Source of the DNA: Fidelibacterota bacterium UBA1611
Lineage (GTDB): Bacteria; Fidelibacterota; Marinisomatia; Marinisomatales; UBA1611
DNA: 13,179 nt
Direction of reading: 5' to 3'
NCBI GenBank assembly: GCA_002321855.1
Contig: DCMX01000234.1
Coordinates: forward strand, 1 to 13,179
Position numbers and translations under genes: made by a program. Below the pieces are notes generated by a model. It was not told where the DNA came from. It worked only from the letters and a program-made list of their open reading frames with translations, and did no database searches. This document shows, piece by piece, positions 8,228-13,179 of this stretch; the first letter of the stretch is position 1; each line of letters begins with the position of its first letter.

Positions 8228-8952
8228 CAGGCTTCCACTCCCATATGATATAGTTCTAAATCGCCGAATAGTTCACATTGGCTAAAAGTGCATACACCTT
8301 CTCTCACAAGGTCTAATATTGCCAGGAAGGTAACAACAATTTCTATTCGAGAATGCAGTTTGGATAATAACGTAGAAAATTTTACTCGACCATCACCATC
8401 AAAATACCGGAAAATAAATTTTTTTTGTTCTTCAAGTTTTATAGGTTCACTTTGAAGTTCGAATTGGCTAATAACAGGACGATTTTCCATCGCGTTTTTA
8501 AAAATACGTGCAATATCGAACAGGGATGTATCCTGAAACAAATTTTCGATTACTTCCCCTTCATCTGAATTTATAATCTGTTTAGATTGTCTATGAAAAT
8601 TATGACTTCTATTATCCGCTAGCGAACTCAACATCGCTGCTGCATCCTTAAAACGCTTGTATTCTATAAGCTGTTGCATTAATTCCGTTCTTGGATCGAT
8701 AATTATACCTTCTTCATCTAGTTCAGGACGCGGTAATAGCATTTTCGCCTTAATACGCATGAGACTGGATGCCATGACAATGAATTCTCCAGCCACATAC
8801 ATCTTTAATTGTGTCCAAGCTTCAATTGTATCAACAAATTCTTTTGTAATTGTTGAAATAGGTATATCATAAATATCTATTTCATCCCGTCGAATGAAAT
8901 AAAGTAATAGATCTATTGGACCTTCAAAATTATCTAAGCTCACTTTATACAT
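8227..8952 (-). CDS. scpA: Segregation and condensation protein A (kleisin)
   Basis: ScpA is the kleisin that bridges the SMC heads and binds ScpB in bacterial condensin. The 241-residue protein begins with the diagnostic MYKVSLDNFEGPIDLLLYFI (1-20). EIDIYDIPISTITKEF follows, then a long helix with ASSLMRIKAKMLLPRPE, the features that contact the SMC neck. The C-terminal part (about 165-238: FIFRYFDGDGRVKFSTLLSKL, then VVTFLAILDLVREG) is the small winged-helix end that binds the other SMC head. The ATG start overlaps the end of trpS by 8 bases and lacks a clear ribosome binding site, so it probably depends on translation of trpS. The stop is shared with the scpB start (TGATG). Confidence 0.96.
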   Translation of the reverse strand: MYKVSLDNFEGPIDLLLYFIRRDEIDIYDIPISTITKEFVDTIEAWTQLKMYVAGEFIVMASSLMRIKAKMLLPRPELDEEGIIIDPRTELMQQLIEYKRFKDAAAMLSSLADNRSHNFHRQSKQIINSDEGEVIENLFQDTSLFDIARIFKNAMENRPVISQFELQSEPIKLEEQKKFIFRYFDGDGRVKFSTLLSKLHSRIEIVVTFLAILDLVREGVCTFSQCELFGDLELYHMGVEA

Positions 8953-9952
8953 TTACGTAATTCAAACCCATAGCTTCTCTAACATGAAAAAGATAACGAT
9001 CTGCAATTTCCGTGGCTTTTTTTGCTCCTGTTTCAAGAATCTGATGTACATCATCTGGATGATCTAAGAGATAATTTCGTTTTTCCCTATAAGGGTCAAA
9101 ATGCGCTTTTATTCTTTCAATCAATTCTTTTTTTACATCACCATAACGTAGACCTGGAGAATCATAACGTTCTATAAGTTCTTGTTGCTCATTTTTGTTT
9201 AAAAAAAGACTGTATATATTGAACAGTGGAGTATTTTTATCTTTTGGTTCATTAACAGGTGCTGAGTCAGTCACTATCGACATAATACATTTTTCTAATT
9301 CCTTTTCATCAATAAAAATTGGAATAGTATTACCGTACGACTTGCTCATTTTCTGACCATCTATTCCAGGAACTAACATTGAGTCTTCTTCAATATCTGG
9401 TTTTGGGATAACAAATACATTGCCGTAAGTATGATTGAACTTTAAAGCAATATCTCGTGTTATTTCTAAATGTTGTTTCTGATCTTTTCCTACAGGAACA
9501 ATATCGCTCCCAAAAAGTAAGATATCCGCTGCCATCAGCACTGGGTAAGAAAATAAACCCATATTTGGTATAATCCCCTTAGCAACTTTATCTTTATAAG
9601 ATGTTGATCTTTCCATTAGTCCCAGACTAGTAACACTGGAAAGTAGCCATGTTAATTCAGCAACTTGTGGTAAATCTCCCTGAATCCAAAAAGTAGATTT
9701 CTCTGGATCAATTCCTAAAGCCAAAAAATCAACTGCAGAATAAAAAGTATTTTTTTTTAGTAATTCTTTTTCCTGAGTGGTCGTCAATGCGTGATAATTA
9801 ACAATAAAACAAAAAAGGTCGTTTTCTTGTTGATAGTGAATCATCCGTGACATCATACCAAAATAATTCCCCAAATGTAGATGGCCTGATGGCTGAATTC
9901 CGCTTAAAACACGTAAATGCTTCTTTTTTATTATATTATTCGATGGTGTCAA
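8945..9952 (-). CDS. trpS: Tryptophanyl-tRNA synthetase
   Basis: This class I aminoacyl-tRNA synthetase charges tRNA-Trp. The 335-residue protein matches the bacterial length. It has the HIGH-type motif HLGN (26-29, within SGIQPSGHLHLGNYFG), the adenylate-site segment GKDQKQHLEITRDIA (155-169), and the KMSKS loop (201-205) in GQKMSKSYGN. The start is taken as TTG at 9952-9950, which puts RVLSGIQPSG at residue 14. The frame is open only to the TGA at 9985-9983, and there is no ATG between that stop and the HLGN motif. TTG is therefore the most reasonable initiation codon, although the ribosome binding site is weak. The gene lies 30 bp after the HNH gene, and its 3' end overlaps scpA by 8 bases. 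Confidence 0.95.
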   Translation of the reverse strand: MTPSNNIIKKKHLRVLSGIQPSGHLHLGNYFGMMSRMIHYQQENDLFCFIVNYHALTTTQEKELLKKNTFYSAVDFLALGIDPEKSTFWIQGDLPQVAELTWLLSSVTSLGLMERSTSYKDKVAKGIIPNMGLFSYPVLMAADILLFGSDIVPVGKDQKQHLEITRDIALKFNHTYGNVFVIPKPDIEEDSMLVPGIDGQKMSKSYGNTIPIFIDEKELEKCIMSIVTDSAPVNEPKDKNTPLFNIYSLFLNKNEQQELIERYDSPGLRYGDVKKELIERIKAHFDPYREKRNYLLDHPDDVHQILETGAKKATEIADRYLFHVREAMGLNYVNV

Positions 9953-9982
9953 TGGTCTTAAAAGAATTAGTATGTGGATTAT

Positions 9983-10534
9983 TCAACTGAGGGGTTCCAT
10001 GAACAAATAAGGCCGCCAATCGACCTGAAGATCCTTCACAAATCGCTGAAAATAATGAATGCGGTTTGGTCGTTTGGGTTGATGATCAAGGGGCATATTT
10101 GCTTCATCTGGCGTGCGGTTACCCTTTTTCTGGTTGCAAGGTTTACAAGCTGTTACAAGATTCTCCCAAATATCTTTTCCACCCCGAAACCTCGGTAAAA
10201 CATGGTCAACAGTAAGATGACTGGTCATTTTCGTTCCGCAATATTGACAAGAATGGTCATCTCTTATTAGGATATTTTTACGACTGATTTCAACTGCCAT
10301 GTCATTATGTCTTATATAATCCCGAATTTTTATAACACTCGGTAAATTAAAAGAAATAGATGGGCTATGTATTTTTTCATCGTACTTTTCTATAACATCA
10401 ATCCTTCTCAAAACCTGTAAACAAATCGCCCGTTTTGCAGTACAGACAGTCATTGGTGCATAATTCGAATTTAGGACTAAAACAACTCTATTAAGTAAAT
10501 ATCCATTTACTGCTTTAGATTGCGGTGAAATCAT
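9983..10534 (-). CDS. HNH endonuclease family protein (zinc-binding HNH)
   Basis: A 183-residue protein. Its N-terminal half (VVLVLNSNYAPMTVCTAKRA, then SISFNLPSVIKIRDYIRH) is the conserved lead-in of a widespread chromosomal HNH family. The nuclease core has two CxxC knuckles, C96-C99 (CQYC) and C130-C133 (CKPC). The catalytic D110-H111 (TVDHVLPRFRGGK) and N125 (WENLV) complete the beta-beta-alpha-metal site. The family is broadly distributed and often stands alone; its biological role is not established to my knowledge. Nothing nearby (methylase, recombinase, intron or phage gene) points to restriction or mobility. The ATG start overlaps the preceding stop as TAATG, so it seems translationally coupled to the peptidase gene and embedded in the core operon. 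Confidence 0.88.
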   Translation of the reverse strand: MISPQSKAVNGYLLNRVVLVLNSNYAPMTVCTAKRAICLQVLRRIDVIEKYDEKIHSPSISFNLPSVIKIRDYIRHNDMAVEISRKNILIRDDHSCQYCGTKMTSHLTVDHVLPRFRGGKDIWENLVTACKPCNQKKGNRTPDEANMPLDHQPKRPNRIHYFQRFVKDLQVDWRPYLFMEPLS

Positions 10535-11277
10535 TAGCTGAAATTAAAACGAATCGAGTGAGTTGAAATGTAGATATCTGAAAGTTTTTCATTTGAATAA
10601 GAAAACCCCCTTTCAAGTGTTTCTTCTTTCACGGTACCCTGGCAATGGATAATACCCAATCCTCCTGTGGAAAATCCAACATGGGTCACTCTTTCATTTT
10701 TTCCAAAAAAATGTAAATCCCCTGGTTTAGCAGTTTTTCCATCTATTATATGATTATTTACGGCCATATGCTGCTGCCAAGAATCGCGGGGCATCTTAAT
10801 TCCTGCCACTAAGCAAACCATTTGTACAAATCCAGAACAATCAAACCCAAATGATGTCCTGCCACCCCAACGATAAGGACACCCTATCAAACTTTGTGAT
10901 ATCTCAAGTATTCTATCTGGATCTGATTTTTGAACCAATGGTTGCAGTTCTTGATCCGATGGATAAACTTGACCATCTGCTGAAATTATTTTTTTATTTT
11001 TTAATCTTACTCTCATACCAAAGGGGAATTTTCCTCTATGGATAGTTATATGTGTTGCTGGAAATGGTTTATCAGCAAAACGACCAAAAAAATTCCTTAT
11101 CCAACTTTTATAACCATCATCCTGCTCAACCTGTACCCACTCTCTATTTTGCGTCAGTACCTGAATTGATTCTCCCGATATTGCTTCGGTCACTTTTGCA
11201 GAATTGAAATTGGGCTCAGAATAGCATGGAGCTATGGGTGTAATCACTATAAACCAAGGTTTCTGTATTTTTGACAT
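10534..11277 (-). CDS. C40-family (NlpC/P60) cell-wall peptidase with N-terminal SH3-like domain
   Basis: A 247-residue protein. Residues about 10-68 resemble a bacterial SH3 domain (SAKVTEAISGESIQVLTQNREWVQV, then DGYKSWIR). Residues 120-240 form an NlpC/P60 domain: CPYRWGGRTSFGFDCSG containing the catalytic C147, H199 in THVGF and H211 in IIHC. These enzymes cleave gamma-D-glutamyl to diamino-acid bonds in peptidoglycan stem peptides. The layout resembles YkfC-type gamma-D-glutamyl-L-diamino acid endopeptidases, which recycle muropeptides. No convincing signal peptide or lipobox is visible, which favours cytoplasmic action, but this is inference. The ATG at 11277 starts the minus-strand run. 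The nearest AAAGGA is about 17 bases upstream, so the ribosome binding site is poor. Confidence 0.9.
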   Translation of the reverse strand: MSKIQKPWFIVITPIAPCYSEPNFNSAKVTEAISGESIQVLTQNREWVQVEQDDGYKSWIRNFFGRFADKPFPATHITIHRGKFPFGMRVRLKNKKIISADGQVYPSDQELQPLVQKSDPDRILEISQSLIGCPYRWGGRTSFGFDCSGFVQMVCLVAGIKMPRDSWQQHMAVNNHIIDGKTAKPGDLHFFGKNERVTHVGFSTGGLGIIHCQGTVKEETLERGFSYSNEKLSDIYISTHSIRFNFS

Positions 11278-11368
11278 AAGTAGAAAATTATTTATCCTTT
11301 ATTGAATATAAAATAACAATCATGGTTGTATTGTAATTATTAAAATGTTTAACCTCGATAGTTTTTTG
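11278..11368. promoter_or_regulatory. Divergent AT-rich spacer presumed to hold promoters for both directions
   Basis: The minus-strand run and the riboswitch transcript diverge here, so promoters for both should lie in or near these 91 bp. On the minus strand, TTGTTA (11314-11319) and GATAAA (11291-11296) sit 17 bp apart, but this would leave a leader of only a few bases before the ATG at 11277. On the plus strand, TAAAAT (11341-11346) resembles a -10 element without a good -35 partner. Neither is firm. No coding potential is seen. Confidence 0.3.
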
Positions 11369-11523
11369 ACATTCCTTTGCAGCAGGGAAACCCGTGAAAT
11401 CCGGGTACAGTTCCCGCTACTGTGATTGCTAAGTGGTTCTTTTAAACCATCTTCGGTTTCATAAACTGGGGAGAAGGGAAAGAATTTTAGAGCGTAAGTC
11501 AGGAGACCTGGGCAAAGAAATGT
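11369..11523 (+). ncRNA. Cobalamin (B12) riboswitch aptamer
   Basis: The RNA carries the conserved cobalamin-aptamer core. AGGGAAACCCGTGAAATCC (about 11384-11402) is followed by TTCCCGCTACTGTGA (11411-11425), matching the family's GGGAA, CCGGTGcGAaTCC and CCCGCaACTGTgA elements. AACTGGGGAGAAGGG (about 11464-11478) comes next, and then the B12 box AAGTCAGGAGACCTGGGC (about 11496-11513). A closing stem pairs 11369-11380 (ACATTcCTTTGC) with 11512-11523 (GCAAAGaAATGT), 11 pairs with one mismatch. A peripheral hairpin forms from AAGTGGTT (11431-11438) and AACCAtCTT (11445-11453). Adenosyl- or another cobalamin would bind and normally switch the downstream gene off. The gene it precedes, a BtuB-like receptor, fits that logic. 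Which cobalamin form it prefers cannot be told. Confidence 0.93.
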
Positions 11524-11607
11524 ATCCACTGGCTTTCGGGTTAAAGGTTATGATACGTGGTGTTAATTCCCCATTTATTCATAACCCCTTTAAAAAGGGG
11601 TTTTTTT
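11524..11607 (+). promoter_or_regulatory. Riboswitch expression platform with candidate antiterminator
   Basis: Between the aptamer and the start codon, GGTTATGA (11546-11553) is exactly complementary to TCATAACC (11579-11586). The second segment includes the first bases of the terminator's 5' arm, so the two pairings exclude each other: antiterminator versus terminator. CCAC (11526-11529) and GTGG (11557-11560) could form another hairpin enclosing GGTTATGA. These pairings were found by eye and are not energy-calculated. Confidence 0.6.
11583..11607 (+). terminator. Intrinsic terminator abutting the receptor start codon; also covers its ribosome binding site
   Basis: AACCCCTTT (11583-11591) pairs perfectly with AAAGGGGTT (11594-11602) around a 2-base AA gap. 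In practice the innermost pairs open to make a loop. A run of seven T (11601-11607) follows, and ATG begins at 11608. The only purine-rich ribosome binding site for that gene, AAGGGG (11595-11600), is inside the 3' arm. The hairpin could therefore block expression both by terminating transcription and by hiding the binding site. Confidence 0.85.
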
Positions 11608-13179
11608 ATGAAAAAATTGAAGAAAATCGGACTTTTCATTTTACCAATCCATCTGATTTTTGCTTTCCAAAATATTTCAGGGTTTATGATTGATAATAAC
11701 GGTAGCCCAATAGAATATTGTACCATAATACATCTGAAAAACGGATCTTGGACCATAACTGATGAAAATGGTTTCTTTCTTCTACAATCAACAATCTTCG
11801 AAGGCGATACATTGGAGATATCACGTATTGGTTTTAACAAAAAACATTGTATTATAAAAAATTCAGCGAGTATACAAGTTTCATTAAGTAAAAATGTAAT
11901 TGGTGTGGCACCTGTATCAGTTGAAGGTAAATCGCCCCAATTTCATGAAAAACTATCTAAAGAAGAATTCACAGCGATTGATAAATATTCAAAGCATACT
12001 TCGCTACAGAGAATACCAGGATCATTCATCAAATCTTATGGGGGTATGGCTGGTATTGTAAATCTGAGCATGGATGGCGGTCAGCCGGTTCATACAAAAA
12101 TTATTCTCGATGGTATTGACCTAACGAACCCCCAAAATGGCCAGACAGATCTGTCCAATATCCCTGTTGAAATAATGCAGCAATTATACTTGGGTCGTTC
12201 ACCAAATTTAAATTATGGATCTGGATCTTTTGATGGAGTTGTTCATATCCAACCAATAATAAATCGTTCTTCAATTAAACTATGTGCGGGTTCTTATGGA
12301 TACATCAGCCGCTCAGCGGATTATACCTGGCTCTACCCTCGAATTAAACTAAACGTCAAATATGGAAATAATATTTCAGCAGGCAATTATCCAATAACGC
12401 GAAATGATTCAACTATAATCCGTCAAAATAATAATTTCAGTGAAAGTTTCTTTTCAAGTTTATTCCATTTTCAAAAGAATCAACAACAAATATTCAAAGG
12501 ATTCTTCTTTTCCACTAATCAAGATCGCGGGATTCCTGGAAGTTTATCCTGGCCAAGCCCTAAAGCAAACCGTGAAAACAATATTAATCTAATTGGGATT
12601 AAGTATGTTTACTTAATGAAACATGGACATCTTAGACTACATAGTTATCAAAGATCGAGTGACGAATACTTTAATGATCCAGATCTGAGCATAAATAGCC
12701 ACCACCGGGTAAAGGTATCAGGAATAAAGTTTAATGGTCATCAAAAGCTCAATGATCATATTGAGTTTAATGGAATTATTGATTTGAAAAAGGAATCTAT
12801 CAAAAGTTCAGATGTTGGAGATCGAAACCGCAAGACAATTTCTACCGGCATACAAGCCACTTTAAAGTTCGTTGATTGGTTAAATATCCAACCTGGATAC
12901 CGAACTGATATATTGGATGATTTTATAGAAAACACATATGATCTGACATCATCCTTGAATCTATCACCATTGGGTAATATGACAATGTCATTTGGTACTG
13001 GATTTCATGCTCCAACATTCAATGATCTCTACTGGGTTTCCGATTCTTATAGTGAAGGAAATCCCTATCTTAAAATTGAGCACAATCAATACCGAATAGT
13101 GCGTTGGGAAAATAATTTCGAATCAATGACCAATGTCTCACTTGAATACCGAAGACGGTATAGTGACAATTTGATCACC
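11608..13179 (+). CDS. BtuB-like TonB-dependent receptor, 5' part (open at window edge)
   Basis: The frame from ATG 11608 is open for 524 codons to the right edge. Residues 1-19 (MKKLKKIGLFILPIHLIFA) form a signal peptide. Residues about 20-95 resemble a carboxypeptidase-regulatory-like beta-sandwich (ISGFMIDNNGSPIEYCTI, then TDENGFFLL and RIGF), a domain common in FCB-group receptors. A TonB-box-like stretch (about 96-107, VIGVAPVSVEG) leads to the plug (about 120-215), with ILDGIDLTNPQNGQ, IPVEIMQQLYLG and YGSGSFDGVVHI. The barrel follows, with FGTGFHAPTFNDLYW (about 462-476) and EGNPYLKIEH, typical of BtuB-type barrels. Such receptors import substrates across the outer membrane using TonB energy. 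The cobalamin riboswitch directly upstream makes B12 or another corrinoid the likely substrate, by inference. The start is fixed by AAGGGG seven bases upstream. Expression should fall when cobalamin is plentiful. Confidence 0.92.
   Translation, partial: MKKLKKIGLFILPIHLIFAFQNISGFMIDNNGSPIEYCTIIHLKNGSWTITDENGFFLLQSTIFEGDTLEISRIGFNKKHCIIKNSASIQVSLSKNVIGVAPVSVEGKSPQFHEKLSKEEFTAIDKYSKHTSLQRIPGSFIKSYGGMAGIVNLSMDGGQPVHTKIILDGIDLTNPQNGQTDLSNIPVEIMQQLYLGRSPNLNYGSGSFDGVVHIQPIINRSSIKLCAGSYGYISRSADYTWLYPRIKLNVKYGNNISAGNYPITRNDSTIIRQNNNFSESFFSSLFHFQKNQQQIFKGFFFSTNQDRGIPGSLSWPSPKANRENNINLIGIKYVYLMKHGHLRLHSYQRSSDEYFNDPDLSINSHHRVKVSGIKFNGHQKLNDHIEFNGIIDLKKESIKSSDVGDRNRKTISTGIQATLKFVDWLNIQPGYRTDILDDFIENTYDLTSSLNLSPLGNMTMSFGTGFHAPTFNDLYWVSDSYSEGNPYLKIEHNQYRIVRWENNFESMTNVSLEYRRRYSDNLIT

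Noticed and set aside
9974..10198. Plus-strand open frame of 74 codons
   Set aside because: It lies antisense to the HNH gene, which has full catalytic and zinc-binding motifs.
9983..10534. Reading the HNH gene as a homing endonuclease or restriction gene
   Set aside because: There is no intron, intein, methylase or flanking repeat, and it overlaps its neighbour in a core operon. The N-terminal half matches a stand-alone chromosomal HNH family.
11320..11840. Short open frames on both strands across the riboswitch and the 5' end of the receptor gene
   Set aside because: They overlap conserved aptamer and terminator structure and a clear signal-peptide-bearing receptor. Their products look like shadow translations.
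1..13179. CRISPR array, tRNA or rRNA gene, insertion sequence, prophage or defence island
   Set aside because: I saw no regular direct repeats, tRNA cloverleaf, rRNA segment, transposase or integrase. Almost all sequence is accounted for by core genes and the riboswitch.

Overview
The window is a stretch of AT-rich bacterial chromosome (roughly a third G+C by eye) with eleven complete genes and two cut by its edges. A TonB-dependent outer-membrane receptor, a YbbR-like protein and a membrane-bound VWA protein point to a Gram-negative bacterium. The receptor's N-terminal carboxypeptidase-regulatory-like domain and the base composition fit the Fibrobacteres-Chlorobi-Bacteroidetes group or a relative such as Marinimicrobia. 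That placement is inference; no rRNA or other taxonomic marker is present.

Positions 1-11277 form one long, tightly packed minus-strand gene run. In transcription order it holds: a C40 (NlpC/P60) peptidase with an SH3-like domain, an HNH endonuclease, trpS, scpA, scpB, an RluB-type pseudouridine synthase, cmk, rpsA (six S1 domains), a YbbR-like protein, tsaD, a large membrane VWA protein, and the first 23 codons of a nucleotide-sugar dehydrogenase. Many junctions overlap (TAATG, an 8-base overlap, TGATG, ATGA) or are under 35 bases, which suggests translational coupling. The largest internal gap, 108 bp between the pseudouridine synthase and cmk, may hold an internal promoter. The run joins translation (trpS, rpsA, tsaD, rRNA pseudouridylation), nucleotide supply (cmk), chromosome segregation (scpAB) and envelope functions. 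The scpA-scpB-rluB-cmk-rpsA order is a familiar bacterial neighbourhood.

Positions 11278-11607 are a divergent intergenic region. It carries a cobalamin (B12) riboswitch on the plus strand, with a recognisable core, B12 box and closing stem. After the aptamer comes an expression platform whose intrinsic terminator runs directly into the start codon of the next gene.

That gene (11608 to the right edge, still open) encodes a BtuB-like TonB-dependent receptor: signal peptide, carboxypeptidase-regulatory-like domain, plug and the start of the barrel. The riboswitch supports a role in uptake of B12 or another corrinoid.

No tRNA, rRNA, CRISPR array, insertion sequence or prophage gene is visible. 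Most of the window is core genome. The parts most worth a second look are the riboswitch expression platform, the VWA protein and the HNH gene embedded in the core operon.
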